The translations under genes and the position numbers were made by a program. Below are positions 19,071 through 29,732 of a DNA stretch of 64,000 bases, piece by piece; position 1 is the first letter of the stretch; each line of letters opens with the position of its first letter. Location: contig NJIE01000027.1 in NCBI GenBank assembly GCA_002213445.1, positions 1 through 64,000 on the forward strand. The letters are read 5' to 3'. The DNA is from Xenophilus sp. AP218F (GTDB lineage Bacteria; Pseudomonadota; Gammaproteobacteria; Burkholderiales; Chromobacteriaceae). Under the pieces are notes generated by a model. It saw only the letters and a list, made by a program, of their open reading frames with translations. It did no database searches and was not told the origin of the DNA.

Positions 19071-19328
19071 TTACGCGTCCTGCTGCTCCTGCTTTTGCGC
19101 CGGATGCTCGTGCGGAATGCTGACCGGGCGGGCCGGAACGACGGTGGAGATCGCGTGTTTGTAAACCATCTGGGTGACGGTGTTCTTCAGCAGCACCACG
19201 TACTGGTCGAAGGATTCGACCTGGCCCTGCAGCTTGATGCCGTTTACCAGATAGATGGAGACCGGCACGTGTTCCTTGCGCAGAATATTCAGGAACGGGT
19301 CTTGTAACATTTGCCCTTTAGAGCTCAT
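19071..19328 (-). CDS. hfq: RNA chaperone Hfq
   Basis: 85-residue Sm-like hexameric RNA chaperone that pairs small RNAs with mRNAs. The Sm1 and Sm2 motifs are intact: [38 protein letters not shown] and the YKHAIST signature. The short C-terminal tail ([13 protein letters not shown]) is much shorter than that of E. coli, as in other beta-proteobacteria. The start follows a GGAGAAAAACGA ribosome site. It heads the hfq-hflX-hflK-hflC block. Confidence 0.98.
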   Translation of the reverse strand: MSSKGQMLQDPFLNILRKEHVPVSIYLVNGIKLQGQVESFDQYVVLLKNTVTQMVYKHAISTVVPARPVSIPHEHPAQKQEQQDA

Positions 19329-19419
19329 TCGTTTTTCTCCGAATCGTTGATTGTTGTATTAACTTGCTGCAAACCGCACGGTTGGCCTGCCTATTTTTAG
19401 CAGAAAACATCCCACCGTA

Positions 19420-20832
19420 CTATTTTTTACTGCTCTTGCCGTAGCGGACTTCCTTTTCGCGGCCGCGCATCTTGGACATCGGCTTGGGCTTGGCACGGGA
19501 TTTCTCCTTGCCTTCGTCGTTGTCGAACGGGTTTTCCGACGATTTGTACTGCACGCGCAACGGCGTTCCTTGCAATTTAAACACTTTCCGGAAGGTGTGT
19601 TCCAGATATCTCGTGTAGCTGGCCGGCACGGCGTCCAGCGCGTTGCCGTGCACCACGATGATGGGCGGGTTCTGGCCGCCCTGGTGCGCGTAGCGCATCT
19701 TGGGACGGATCAGGCCGGAACGCGGCGGTTGCTGACGCTCCAGCGCCACCTGCAACACGCGGGTCAGCTTCGGCGTCGCCAGCTTCACCATCGCCGCGCG
19801 GTACGCCTCGTCGATCGATTTGAACAGGTCGGCGATGCCGCGGCCTTCGATGGCCGATATGTAGTGGAACTTGGCAAAGTCGAGGAAGTTCAATTTGCGC
19901 GCGATTTCGCGACGCACGGTTTCTTTCTGCTCGCCGTCCAGATTGTCCCACTTGTTGACCGCCACCACCAGCGCGCGTCCCGCTTCCAGAGCGAAACCGG
20001 CGATGGTCGCGTCCTGCTCGGAGATGTCCAGCTGCGCGTCCAGCACCAGCACCGCCACGTTGGCGTCTTCGATCGCCTTCATGGTCTTGATGACGGAGAA
20101 CTTCTCCAGCATCTCGTTGACCTTGCTGCGACGGCGCACGCCGGCGGTGTCGATGATGGTATAGGTATGGCCTTCGCGCTCGAAATCAATGTAGATGCTG
20201 TCGCGCGTGGTGCCGGCCTGGTCGAAGGCGATGACGCGCTCTTCGCCCAGGATGGCGTTGACCAGGGTGGACTTGCCGACGTTGGGCCGCCCGATCACCG
20301 CGAACTTGGGATGGCGGCTTTCTTCTTCCTCGACTTCGTCCGGGAAGTTTTCCAGCACCAGCTCCATCAGCTCGCGCACGCCGTCGCCGTGGGCGGCGGA
20401 GATCACCAGCGGCGTGCCCAGCGCCAGTTCGTGGAACTCGGCGCCGGCGATGGCGTGACGCATGCCCTCGGCCTTGTTGACCGCCAGGAAAACCGGGCGA
20501 TCCAGCTGACGCAGGCGATTGGCGATGATCTTGTCTTGCGGCGTCAGGCCGGAGCGGCCGTCCACCAGGAATACCACGGCGTCCGCTTCGTCCACGGCCT
20601 GCAGCGTCTGCTTGGCCATTTCGAACAGGATGCCTTCGTCCACTACCGGCTCGAAGCCACCGGTATCGACCACCAGATACGGCTTCTCGCCCACGCGGCC
20701 TTGGCCGTAGTGGCGGTCACGCGTCAGGCCCGGCTGGTCGGCAACCAGTGCGTCACGGCTGCGTGTCAGCCGGTTGAATAGGGTCGACTTGCCCACATTG
20801 GGACGGCCGACCAGAGCTACGGTAGGTTTCAT
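19420..20832 (-). CDS. der: Ribosome-assembly GTPase Der (EngA)
   Basis: 470-residue tandem-GTPase protein needed for 50S subunit maturation. The first G domain has [12 protein letters not shown] at residues 8-19 and DTGGFE; the second has [12 protein letters not shown] with [11 protein letters not shown]-like C-terminal domain follows, then a basic tail ([29 protein letters not shown] region). It follows bamB by 12 bases, matching the conserved hisS-yfgM-bamB-der order. Confidence 0.98.
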   Translation of the reverse strand: MKPTVALVGRPNVGKSTLFNRLTRSRDALVADQPGLTRDRHYGQGRVGEKPYLVVDTGGFEPVVDEGILFEMAKQTLQAVDEADAVVFLVDGRSGLTPQDKIIANRLRQLDRPVFLAVNKAEGMRHAIAGAEFHELALGTPLVISAAHGDGVRELMELVLENFPDEVEEEESRHPKFAVIGRPNVGKSTLVNAILGEERVIAFDQAGTTRDSIYIDFEREGHTYTIIDTAGVRRRSKVNEMLEKFSVIKTMKAIEDANVAVLVLDAQLDISEQDATIAGFALEAGRALVVAVNKWDNLDGEQKETVRREIARKLNFLDFAKFHYISAIEGRGIADLFKSIDEAYRAAMVKLATPKLTRVLQVALERQQPPRSGLIRPKMRYAHQGGQNPPIIVVHGNALDAVPASYTRYLEHTFRKVFKLQGTPLRVQYKSSENPFDNDEGKEKSRAKPKPMSKMRGREKEVRYGKSSKK

Positions 20833-20844
20833 GTAAAACTGCTT

Positions 20845-21984
20845 TTATCCGAGATTCAGCATCGCCAAACGTCCGTCCTGGCCTTGCAGCAGCACGGACG
20901 ATCCCAGCGACACCGGTTGATTGGTCGAACCGTTGGTTCCGACCTTGGCGCGGCCGACGATGTTGCCGCTTTCGTTGGACAGCAGATGCGCGTAACCTTC
21001 GCCATCCGCCACCAGCACGAAGCGGCCGAGCATCACCGGCCCCGATACGTTGCGATATTTCAAATCGCTGTTGGTCCACACATTGCGGCCGGTGCTGCGG
21101 GAGTAAGCCCACACCGAGCCGTCTTCGGCCGTCACGTAGACATTGTTGGCGTCTAGCGCCAGGCCGCGGCTGGACGAGACTTCTCGCGCCCACTGCAAGC
21201 TGCCGCTGCGCGCCTCGAAGCACGCCACCCGGCCCTGATAGGCCACGGCGCACACCTGGCCGCCGTCAAACACCGGCCGACTGGTCACGTCGGTGACGCG
21301 CTCCAGCTCGGTGGCGCCGCGCGGTGTGGCCACCGCGCCTTGCCAGATGGTGGCGCCGCTGGCCGGATTGACCACGTCGATGCGGCCGCCCGCCTGCCCG
21401 ATCAGCACCGCTTCCTTGCCCACCGCCTGCATCGAGCCGTTGTTGCGCACGGTCAGTTGCGGCAGCACGTTGCTGACCGACCACAAGAGCTTGCCGTCGG
21501 CCACGCTGTAGCCGGACAGACGCGCGTCGTTGGTGCGCACCACCGCGATGTCGCCGGCGATTTGCGGCGCTTCCAGCATCAGGCTGGTCAGCGTTTGCTG
21601 CCACAGCAGCTTGCCGCTGGCGCGGTCCACCGCCAGCAGCTTGGCGTCCTTGCTGCCTACCAGCACGGTTTCGCCGCTGACGGCGACGCCGGCGCTCAAT
21701 TCGCGCTTGAGATCGACATCGGCGCCGACGCGGCCGCTCAAGGCGTCCACGCTGCGCAGGCGGCCCTTGGCGTCGGCGCTGACCACGTTGCCGTTGGCGT
21801 AAACCGGCAGGAATCCGGCCGCGGGGGCCGCCTGCTGCAGCGACCATTTCACATCCAGAGCCTGCAGCGGCTTGATGGCGGCCAGCGGCGTCGGCGGGTA
21901 CGGATTGGAACCTTCGAACCAGCTGGCGCAACCGGCCAGCAGCAGGGAGGACAATACGGCGGTAAGCAACAGTTGGCGGCGCAT
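20845..21984 (-). CDS. bamB: Outer-membrane assembly lipoprotein BamB
   Basis: 379-residue lipoprotein of the Bam complex that inserts beta-barrel proteins into the outer membrane. The signal peptide ends in the lipobox LLAGC (Cys about 19). The remainder is an eight-bladed PQQ-like propeller with repeated blade motifs such as LLAVDRASGKLLWQQ, RVACFEARSGSLQWAR and VWAYSRSTGRNVW. It lies between yfgM and der with only four and 12 bases of spacing. Confidence 0.96.
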   Translation of the reverse strand: MRRQLLLTAVLSSLLLAGCASWFEGSNPYPPTPLAAIKPLQALDVKWSLQQAAPAAGFLPVYANGNVVSADAKGRLRSVDALSGRVGADVDLKRELSAGVAVSGETVLVGSKDAKLLAVDRASGKLLWQQTLTSLMLEAPQIAGDIAVVRTNDARLSGYSVADGKLLWSVSNVLPQLTVRNNGSMQAVGKEAVLIGQAGGRIDVVNPASGATIWQGAVATPRGATELERVTDVTSRPVFDGGQVCAVAYQGRVACFEARSGSLQWAREVSSSRGLALDANNVYVTAEDGSVWAYSRSTGRNVWTNSDLKYRNVSGPVMLGRFVLVADGEGYAHLLSNESGNIVGRAKVGTNGSTNQPVSLGSSVLLQGQDGRLAMLNLG

Positions 21985-21988
21985 GCGG

Positions 21989-22618
21989 TCAGGCTCCCAG
22001 GGCGTCGAGTTTGGTCTGGATCAGTTGGCGGTTCGGGCTGTCGCCCACCAGCTTGGCCAGCGCGGCCTTGTAAGCGTCGCGGGCAGCGCCGCTATCGCCC
22101 TTGGCCACGAACACGTCGCCCTTCAGTTCCAGATACAGCGCGTCGAAGGCGGCCGGATGCTCCTTGTTCAGCTCGGCGACCGCCGCGTCGTAAGCCTTCT
22201 GATCCAGCTGCAGCGAGGCCAGACGCAGACGGGCGATGGCGACCACCGATTCGTCCTTGCTGTGCTGGGTGATCCATTCCAGCTGGCTCTTGGCCAGCGC
22301 GGCGTCGCCCTTGTCGAAGGCGGCCTTGGCCAGCACCAGCGCCGAACGGCTGGCGTAAGCGGTGCCGGCGTAGTCGCTTTGCAGCGCCAGCGCGGCGCTC
22401 TTCAGCTTGGCGACATCCTTGGCGACGATGGCGTTTTCCACGTTCTCGTAAGCCAGCGCGGCTTTTTCCGCCTGGCTTTGCTGATAAAGGTGATAGCCCT
22501 TGAAGCCGAGGTAGCCCAGACTGGCGGCCAGCACCACGCCGCCGATCAGCTTGCCCCACTGCTGCCAGAAGGCCTTCATCGAATCGATCTGTTCCTGTTC
22601 CTGCAAGTCGAACGCCAT
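21989..22618 (-). CDS. yfgM: YfgM-like ancillary SecYEG translocon subunit
   Basis: 209-residue membrane-anchored TPR protein. A cytoplasmic N-terminus with MAFDLQEQEQIDSMKAFWQQ leads to a membrane segment (about 24-42), then periplasmic helical repeats (YAGTAYASRSALVLAKAAFDKG). In E. coli YfgM associates with SecYEG and PpiD and influences periplasmic chaperone traffic. Position between hisS and bamB supports the assignment. It starts about 15 bases after the hisS stop. Confidence 0.92.
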   Translation of the reverse strand: MAFDLQEQEQIDSMKAFWQQWGKLIGGVVLAASLGYLGFKGYHLYQQSQAEKAALAYENVENAIVAKDVAKLKSAALALQSDYAGTAYASRSALVLAKAAFDKGDAALAKSQLEWITQHSKDESVVAIARLRLASLQLDQKAYDAAVAELNKEHPAAFDALYLELKGDVFVAKGDSGAARDAYKAALAKLVGDSPNRQLIQTKLDALGA

Positions 22619-22632
22619 TGCGTTCCCCTTTC

Positions 22633-23907
22633 TTAGCGTGCTTTCAAGGCGGCGAGCGTCGATGCGACGTCGGCCGCGGCCACGGTTTGCTGTTCGGCCT
22701 CGGCGCGCAGCGCCTTGATCACAGCCACTTCGGCCTGGATTTCGTTTTCACCGACGATGACGGCGAATCGCGCGCCGCTGGCGTCAGCCTTTTTCATTTG
22801 CGACTTGAAACTGCCCTCGCCCAGATGCTGCACCACCGACAAGCCGGCGGCGCGCAGCTGCTGCGCGAGTTTCATCGAGTACAGCGCCGCGCCCTGGCCC
22901 TGATTGACCAGATACACGTCTACGCCGCGCTGCGCCGGCAACAGGCCCTTGTCCTGCAGCAGCAGCAACACGCGCTCCAGGCCCATGCCAAAACCGATGC
23001 CCGGCGCCGGCTTGCCGCCCAGCTGTTCGATCAGGCCGTCGTAGCGGCCGCCGGCGCAAACGGTGCCCTGCGCGCCCAGCTCGGTGGTCACCCATTCGAA
23101 TACGGACTGGTTATAGTAATCCAGACCGCGCACCAGCCGCGGGTTTTCCACGAACGCCACGCCCAGCGCGGCGATCATCGCCTTCCAGCCTTCGTAATGC
23201 GCCAGCGAGGCTTCGCCCAGGTAGTCGATCAGCTTGGGCGCGGCGTTGGCCATCTCCTGCAGCGCCGGATTCTTGGTGTCCAGCACGCGCAGCGGGTTGG
23301 TGTACAAACGGCGCTTGCCGTCTTCGTCCAGCAGATCGGCGTGCTTTTCCAGGTAGGCGATCAGCGCCTCGCGGTGCGCGGCGCGCTCTTCCTTGTTGCC
23401 CAGCGAGTTGATTTCCAGGCGCACGTACTGCGACACGCCCAGGCGCTTCCACAGGTCGGCGGTCATGGCGATGATTTCCGCATCCACATCCGGCCCGGCG
23501 AAGCCCAGCGCTTCCACGCCCATCTGGTGGAACTGGCGATAGCGGCCCTTCTGCGGGCGCTCATGGCGGTACATCGGCCCCATGTACCACAGCTTCTGCG
23601 TGGCGTTGTAGAGCAGGTTGTGTTCCACCACGGCGCGCAGCGTGCCGGCGGTGCCTTCCGGGCGCAGCGTCAGGCTGTCGCCGTTGAGGCTGTCGGTGAA
23701 GGTGTACATTTCCTTCTCGACGATGTCGGTCACCTCGCCGATGGAACGGATGAACAGTTGGGTGTGCTCCAGGATCGGCGTGCGGATGTTCTGATAGCCG
23801 TAGTCGGCGAGCAGCTGGCGCAGGGCGCCTTCAAAATATTCCCACTGGTAGGATTCGGCCGGCAGCACATCGTTCATGCCTTTGACCGCTTGGTATTTTT
23901 GTGCCAT
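22633..23907 (-). CDS. hisS: Histidyl-tRNA synthetase
   Basis: Class II aminoacyl-tRNA synthetase, 424 residues. Motif 1 region [11 protein letters not shown], motif 2 [17 protein letters not shown], the His-specific signature [15 protein letters not shown] and motif 3 [15 protein letters not shown] are all present. The C-terminal anticodon-binding domain ([12 protein letters not shown]...LPAQ region) is complete. The ATG at 23907 gives [16 protein letters not shown], the family N-terminus; a much longer upstream frame runs antiparallel through ispG and is not coding. Confidence 0.97.
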   Translation of the reverse strand: MAQKYQAVKGMNDVLPAESYQWEYFEGALRQLLADYGYQNIRTPILEHTQLFIRSIGEVTDIVEKEMYTFTDSLNGDSLTLRPEGTAGTLRAVVEHNLLYNATQKLWYMGPMYRHERPQKGRYRQFHQMGVEALGFAGPDVDAEIIAMTADLWKRLGVSQYVRLEINSLGNKEERAAHREALIAYLEKHADLLDEDGKRRLYTNPLRVLDTKNPALQEMANAAPKLIDYLGEASLAHYEGWKAMIAALGVAFVENPRLVRGLDYYNQSVFEWVTTELGAQGTVCAGGRYDGLIEQLGGKPAPGIGFGMGLERVLLLLQDKGLLPAQRGVDVYLVNQGQGAALYSMKLAQQLRAAGLSVVQHLGEGSFKSQMKKADASGARFAVIVGENEIQAEVAVIKALRAEAEQQTVAAADVASTLAALKAR

Positions 23908-23945
23908 TACGTCGTTCTTGTATCTGCTTGAAATCTGGATGAAGC

Positions 23946-25229
23946 TCAAACGCCAACCGGGCGAATCGGAATGGTGCGGGCTGCCGCTTCGCGGCGCTTG
24001 CTGCCGCCTTCGCCGTAACGGCTGCGCACGTAGTTGTCCACGATCGCGGTGAACTCGGCGGCGATATTGTCGCCCTTGAGCGTCACGTCTTTCTGGCCGT
24101 CGACATAAACCGGCGCCACCGGCACTTCGCCGGTGCCCGGCAACGAAATGCCGATGTCGGCGAGTTTGGACTCGCCCGGACCGTTGACCACGCAGCCCAT
24201 CACCGCCACCTTCATGTCCTCCACGCCCGGATATTGCAGACGCCAGGCCGGCATCTGCTCGCGCAGGTAGTTCTGGATGCTGTCCGCCAGCTCCTGGAAG
24301 AAGGTGCTGGTGGTGCGGCCGCAGCCCGGACAGGCGGTCACCAGCGGCGTGAAGCTGCGCAGGCCCATGGTTTGCAGCAGCTCCTGCGCCACCACCACTT
24401 CCTTGGTGCGCGCCTCGCCCGGCTGCGGCGTCAGCGAAATGCGGATGGTGTCGCCGATGCCCTCTTGCAGCAGCACCGCCAGCGCGGCGCTGGAGGCGAC
24501 GATGCCCTTGCTGCCCATGCCGGCCTCGGTCAGGCCCAGATGCAGCGGGTAATCGCAGCGGCTGCCCAAGGCGCGGTAGACGCTGATCAGGTCCTGCACG
24601 TTGCTGACCTTGCAGGACAGGATGATGTTGTCCGGCGACAGGCCGATTTCCAGCGCCTTGTCGGCCGACTCCAGCGCCGACACGATCAGCGCCTCCTGCA
24701 TCAGCAGCGGCAAGGGCAGCGGTTTGGCCGCGCGGCTGTTGGCATCCATCATGCGCGCCAGCAGCGCCTGATCCAGGCTGCCCCAGTTGACGCCGATGCG
24801 CACCGCCTTGTCGTGCTCCATCGCGGCGCGGATCATGAAGGCGAACTTGTCGTCGCCCTTGGCCCCCTTGCCGACGTTGCCCGGATTGATCCGGTACTTG
24901 GCCAGCGCGCGGGCGCAATCGGGAAATTCCTTGAGCAGGCGGTCGCCGTTGAAGTGGAAATCGCCCACCAGCGGCGCGTCGCAACCCATGTCGTCCAGCC
25001 GCTGGCGGATTTCCGCCACGCGCGCGGCCGCTTCCGGCGAGTTGACGGTAATGCGCACCACTTCCGAACCGGCCTTGGCCAGCTGGTAAACCTGCTCGGC
25101 GGTGGCCGCCGCGTCGGCGGTATCGGTATTGGTCATCGACTGCACCACTACCGGCGCGCCGGAGCCGACAACAACATGACCCACCCGCACCTGGCGGGTG
25201 GGTCGTCGCGCGATGTTCACGCTATCCAT
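23946..25229 (-). CDS. ispG: 4-hydroxy-3-methylbut-2-enyl diphosphate synthase
   Basis: 427-residue [4Fe-4S] enzyme (GcpE) of the MEP isoprenoid pathway, converting MEcPP to HMBPP. The N-terminal TIM barrel is marked by [28 protein letters not shown] and [10 protein letters not shown]. Cluster ligands are in ACPGCGRT (about residue 300) and GCVVNGPGE (about 346). Reductant is expected to be flavodoxin or ferredoxin. It lies between rodZ and hisS, typical of proteobacteria. Confidence 0.97.
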   Translation of the reverse strand: MDSVNIARRPTRQVRVGHVVVGSGAPVVVQSMTNTDTADAAATAEQVYQLAKAGSEVVRITVNSPEAAARVAEIRQRLDDMGCDAPLVGDFHFNGDRLLKEFPDCARALAKYRINPGNVGKGAKGDDKFAFMIRAAMEHDKAVRIGVNWGSLDQALLARMMDANSRAAKPLPLPLLMQEALIVSALESADKALEIGLSPDNIILSCKVSNVQDLISVYRALGSRCDYPLHLGLTEAGMGSKGIVASSAALAVLLQEGIGDTIRISLTPQPGEARTKEVVVAQELLQTMGLRSFTPLVTACPGCGRTTSTFFQELADSIQNYLREQMPAWRLQYPGVEDMKVAVMGCVVNGPGESKLADIGISLPGTGEVPVAPVYVDGQKDVTLKGDNIAAEFTAIVDNYVRSRYGEGGSKRREAAARTIPIRPVGV

Positions 25230-25243
25230 TCGCTACCCTGAAC

Positions 25244-26212
25244 CTACTTGAGTTCGATCTTGGCGGTGGTCCCGCGGATCTTGTCCGAAAAATCGACGGC
25301 CTTGCCGTTGAGGCTAAGGTCAACCTGACTGGCGTTGCCGACCACCACCTTGAACGGCGCGACGCCGACCACGTCCTTGCGCTCGCCCGGCTGCATGGTG
25401 GCGTATACCAGCTTGCGGCCGTTGGCGTCCTGAATCGATACCCAGGCGGCCTCCTTGACGCTGACCGCCACGCGGTCGCTGCCTGCGCCGACCGGGGCGC
25501 TGGCCGCCGACGAGGCCGGCCTGGCCTGCTGCTGCGCGGCGCTCGCCGCCGGCTTGGCGGCCTTGGCCGGCGCTTTGGCCGCCGGCGCGGAAGCCGGCAT
25601 CGGCGGGGGCGCGGCGACCGCAGGCGCCGAAGCCTGCGTCGCGGGCTTTCCGGCCGCGACGGGCGCGGAAGCGACAGGCTCGCTGGCGGGCAGGGCCGCG
25701 TGAGCGGCCGACGCGGCGTGTTGTTCGGTCAGCATCGGAGCCAGGTCGCCGCCGGGGACGTCGCTCTGCGCGCCGCCCTGAGTGAAATACCAGGCCGCGC
25801 CGCCGCCAGCGGCCAATACCGCCGCCAGCGCCAGCCATTTGCCGCCGCCGCTCTTGGCGCGCGCGGGCTTGGCGGGCTGCGCCGGCTTTTCCGGCTCGGG
25901 AGCCTCGCCGTGCTTGACCAGATTGGCCACCTCGGTCACCGCCGAGGGGAATTGCTGGTCCAGCGCGTGCATCAGGGGCTCCGGGTCCAAACCCAGAAAC
26001 TTGGCGTAATTGCGGACAAAACCGCGGACGAAAGTGGCGCCGGGCAGGCTTTTGAAGTCGTCGCTCTCGATGGCGCTCAATTGGCGCATCGACAACTTCA
26101 GCCGATCAGCCACTTCCCCCAGGCTCATATCGGCGGCTTCGCGCGCGGCTTTCAGCCGCGCGCCGACACCCAGCGATGTCGGCGAATTTTTTTGTTCGAT
26201 TTTTTTTTCCAT
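25244..26212 (-). CDS. rodZ: RodZ-like cytoskeletal membrane protein
   Basis: 322 residues. A cytoplasmic helix-turn-helix (VGARLKAAREAADMSLGEVADRLKLS, about 16-42, then FVRGFVRNYAKFLGLD) leads to a membrane segment near residues 125-142, a long Ala/Pro-rich periplasmic linker, and a C-terminal DUF4115 beta domain (VKEAAWVSIQDANGRKLVY). RodZ links MreB to the cell-wall elongation machinery. It is encoded between pilW/pilF and ispG, a conserved position. Three bases separate it from the upstream pilW stop. Confidence 0.9.
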   Translation of the reverse strand: MEKKIEQKNSPTSLGVGARLKAAREAADMSLGEVADRLKLSMRQLSAIESDDFKSLPGATFVRGFVRNYAKFLGLDPEPLMHALDQQFPSAVTEVANLVKHGEAPEPEKPAQPAKPARAKSGGGKWLALAAVLAAGGGAAWYFTQGGAQSDVPGGDLAPMLTEQHAASAAHAALPASEPVASAPVAAGKPATQASAPAVAAPPPMPASAPAAKAPAKAAKPAASAAQQQARPASSAASAPVGAGSDRVAVSVKEAAWVSIQDANGRKLVYATMQPGERKDVVGVAPFKVVVGNASQVDLSLNGKAVDFSDKIRGTTAKIELK

Positions 26213-26214
26213 CC

Positions 26215-26951
26215 TCAGCTTCCACTCAACAGCAGTTGTGTTTCCCTGGAGTCCGGATACCGGTTTTTCAAAGCCGTGGAAAACTCGTTTTCCCTGGCGC
26301 GATCACCGGTCTTGCGGGCGATTCTGGCCCCCAACCACAGGTCGGCAGCTTGCAGCTCGGGGCTGGTGCTACGCATACGATCGAAATAAAAAGCCGCCAG
26401 CTTGGCGTTGCCCAGGCTCAAATGCAAGTCGGCCAGAGCGCGCAAGGCAGGCACATAATTAGGAGCCAGACGCAATGCGGTCAGCAGATAATCGTTGGCC
26501 TGGTCCGTTGCTCCTAATTGAATACTACAACGGCCCAGATTCAAATAAGCCGTTTGCGGCGAATCATACAGCGGATTGGCCAGCGCCTTGTTGAAATAGG
26601 CCAGCGACTCCTGCGCGCGCTGGTGCTCGCACAGGAACAGGCCGTAGTTGTTGTTGGCTTCCGGATTGGCCGGATCCATGCGCAACACGGTCTGGAAATC
26701 CTGCTCGGCTGCGGCGTCCTGCTGCAGCAAGCCCAGCACGTAGGCTCGGGTCAGATAGGCCTGAGGATAGGCGCTGTCGGCCGCCACCGCCTGGTTGGCG
26801 CTATCCAGCGCCACTTTCAGATTGCCGATCGCGGCGTACTCGACCGCCAGCTGGCTGCGGATTTGCGCCAGTTCGCGGGAGTTGGCCGCCATGGCAGGTG
26901 TGGCAATGGCTAACGTCAACAACCATCCCGCCAGACACACCTGCCATGATT

Positions 26952-26955
<4 letters not shown>
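26215..26955 (-). CDS. pilW: Type IV pilus biogenesis/stability protein PilW (PilF)
   Basis: 246-residue TPR protein that acts as pilotin for the PilQ secretin. The hydrophobic N-terminus ([20 protein letters not shown]) is a signal peptide without a clear lipobox in the usual place: the only early Cys is at residue 7. TPR repeats follow ([51 protein letters not shown]). Its ATG overlaps the rlmN TGA as ATGA, showing coupled translation. The order rlmN-pilW-rodZ is conserved in proteobacteria. Confidence 0.9.
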
Positions 26956-28046
<1,091 letters not shown>

Positions 28047-28052
28047 GCGGTC

Positions 28053-28090
28053 CTCGTAAAACGAAGACGGCGGCCTTGCGACCGCCGCCG
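28053..28090 (-). terminator. ndk terminator (weak)
   Basis: Minus strand: CGGCGG / CCGCCG stem around a short loop, then GTCTTCGTTTTACG. It lies between the ndk stop and the rlmN start; the T run is interrupted, so termination may be partial. Confidence 0.5.
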
Positions 28091-28110
28091 GTCAATCAAC
28101 TGCTTTGAGA

Positions 28111-28536
28111 TTAGCGCGAGCTGATCTCGGAAGCGGCGAAGAAGTAAGCCACTTCGATGGCAGCGTTTTCCACGCTGTCGGAGCCGTGAACGGCGTTGGC
28201 GTCGATGGAGTCGGCGAAATCGGCGCGGATGGTGCCGGCTTCAGCCTTCTTCGGGTCGGTGGCACCCATCAGTTCGCGGTTCTTCAGAACGGCGTTCTCG
28301 CCTTCCAGCGCCTGGATCATCACCGGGCCGGAAACCATGAAGTCCACCAGATCCTTGAAGAAAGGACGTTCTTTGTGCACGGCGTAGAAGCCTTCGGCTT
28401 CGGCGCGGGACAGCTGCTTCATCTTGGCGGCGACGATCTTCAAGCCGTTCGATTCGAAACGGTCGTAGATTTTGCCGATTACGTTTTTGCCTACAGCGTC
28501 CGGCTTGACGATGGACAAGGTGCGTTCGATTGCCAT
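28111..28536 (-). CDS. ndk: Nucleoside diphosphate kinase
   Basis: 141-residue enzyme that phosphorylates NDPs with ATP through a phosphohistidine. N-terminus [21 protein letters not shown] and the active-site segment NAVHGSDS (His about residue 117) are intact. The start at 28536 follows AGGGAGAATTTAT. An in-frame extension of seven codons would absorb the ribosome site and is rejected. It precedes rlmN, a common order. Confidence 0.98.
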   Translation of the reverse strand: MAIERTLSIVKPDAVGKNVIGKIYDRFESNGLKIVAAKMKQLSRAEAEGFYAVHKERPFFKDLVDFMVSGPVMIQALEGENAVLKNRELMGATDPKKAEAGTIRADFADSIDANAVHGSDSVENAAIEVAYFFAASEISSR

Positions 28537-28576
28537 ATAAATTCTCCCTAACGACAAGACAAGTGGCTAAACTTGA

Positions 28577-28604
28577 GTATTATGACGCCACTCGGGTTAC
28601 CCAA
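28577..28604 (-). promoter_or_regulatory. ndk promoter
   Basis: Minus strand: TTGGGT (28599-28604), 16-base spacer, TAATAC (28577-28582), about 40 bases upstream of the ndk start codon. A reasonable sigma-70 match. Confidence 0.6.
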
Positions 28605-28667
28605 TTCTGACGAACCCGGCATTTTAGCAGTGTTTTCAACCACGTGCTGCACATTAATTCAGGCACC

Positions 28668-29456
28668 ATGCGCGAACAAAACCCACAACAACCGCCCGGC
28701 GGCGATGACGACTCCAACCTCGACGGCAAGCTGAAAAAGCGCCTGTGGATAGCCGGCGGACTGGTCACCGTGGCGCTGGCGGCCATCCCCATCATGGATT
28801 CGCTGAACAAGCCCAAGGTGGAAATGACCGCGGCCGACAGCCAAAGCCCCAGCTCCGGCAAGATCATCAAGGCCGCCCCCAGCGCGGCCAGCGAGCCTGC
28901 GGCGCAGGCGGCGGAACCGGCCAGCGCGCCCCATGCGCAAAGCAGCGCGCCGCAAGCGGAAGCCGGCGCGCCCGCCGCGCCCAGCACAGCCGCCCCGAGC
29001 GCGCCGGACCTGAGCAAAACGCCGGCCGTCGCCAGCCATCCCGCACCCCGCGCCGCCCAGCCGGCAGTCGCGCCGCGCCCCGCGCAAGCGCCCGCGTCGG
29101 CCCGATCGAACGCCAAGGCCGCCGCCGAGCCCGCCCCCGACTACGAGGCGCCGCCGCCCGCCGCCGCGCCCGCGCCGGCCAGCAAGGCCTTCAAGCCGAG
29201 CGCCACCCCCAACCCGGTAGGCGAAAAAGCCAAGCCGGCAGGCAGCTCGGTGGGCTACCAGGTGCAGCTTGGCCTGTTCGCCAGCATCGGCAACGCGGAA
29301 AAACTGGTCAAGCAGCTGCAACAGCACGGCATCAAGGCCCACACCGTCACCCGGGTGCAACTGGGGCCGTTCCAGACCCGCGCCGAAGCCGACGAGGCGA
29401 TGAGCAAATTGCGCGCGCTGGGCTACTCCCCGCTGCTGGCGCCGGCCGGACAGTAA
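28668..29456 (+). CDS. SPOR-domain membrane protein (FtsN/DedD-like)
   Basis: 262 residues. A short charged cytoplasmic N-terminus (QNPQQPPGGDDDSN) precedes one membrane segment (about 25-42, WIAGGLVTVALAAIP). A long Ala/Pro-rich periplasmic spacer follows, ending in a C-terminal SPOR domain (VGYQVQLGLFASIGNAEKLVKQL ... VQLGPFQTRAEADEA split around residues 190-255). SPOR domains bind denuded septal peptidoglycan, so a role in cell division is likely. It is divergent from ndk. ATG at 28668 was chosen because the upstream GTG adds no conserved residues. Confidence 0.85.
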   Translation: MREQNPQQPPGGDDDSNLDGKLKKRLWIAGGLVTVALAAIPIMDSLNKPKVEMTAADSQSPSSGKIIKAAPSAASEPAAQAAEPASAPHAQSSAPQAEAGAPAAPSTAAPSAPDLSKTPAVASHPAPRAAQPAVAPRPAQAPASARSNAKAAAEPAPDYEAPPPAAAPAPASKAFKPSATPNPVGEKAKPAGSSVGYQVQLGLFASIGNAEKLVKQLQQHGIKAHTVTRVQLGPFQTRAEADEAMSKLRALGYSPLLAPAGQ

Positions 29457-29467
29457 GCATCCCGCCC

Positions 29468-29502
29468 AAAAAAAACGACGCGGCGAGCCGCGTCGTTTTT
29501 TT
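29468..29502. terminator. Terminator after SPOR gene
   Basis: ACGACGCGG-CGAG-CCGCGTCGT stem flanked by eight A and seven T. Symmetrical flanks allow function in both directions. Confidence 0.93.
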
Positions 29503-29521
29503 GCATTTCAGACCCAAAACG

Positions 29522-29551
29522 AAAAACCCCAGGCTTTCGCCTGGGGTTTTT
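29522..29551 (-). terminator. tRNA-Gln terminator
   Basis: AAAAACCCCAGGC / GCCTGGGGTTTTT hairpin, ten bases beyond the CCA end of tRNA-Gln. It may also back up the SPOR-gene terminator on the plus strand. Confidence 0.9.
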
Positions 29552-29560
29552 CTGAAATTC

Positions 29561-29636
29561 TGGCAGGCGATACAGGGTTCGAACCTGTGACCCTCGGAAT
29601 CAAAATCCGATGCTCTACCAACTGAGCTAACCGCCA
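29561..29636 (-). tRNA. tRNA-Gln(TTG)
   Basis: 76-base tRNA on the minus strand; anticodon stem TCGGA / TCCGA around loop TTTTGAT gives anticodon TTG. T arm GGTTCGAACC and encoded CCA are present. The first acceptor pair is T-T, consistent with the weak first pair of tRNA-Gln. Confidence 0.94.
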
Positions 29637-29684
29637 ACACTACCCGACTTGGCCGGCAGAACCAGCGCTGCGTCGAGGAGGAGA

Positions 29685-29713
29685 AATATATCGCAGGCTA
29701 AAATTATTGGCAA
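29685..29713 (-). promoter_or_regulatory. tRNA-Gln promoter
   Basis: Minus strand: TTGCCA (29708-29713), 17-base spacer, TATATT (29685-29690). The start region reads CTCCTCCTCGACGCAG, a GC-rich discriminator shared with the rRNA and tRNA-Pro promoters in this window. Confidence 0.85.
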
Positions 29714-29732
29714 GCGTTTTGCCAAAAAAAAA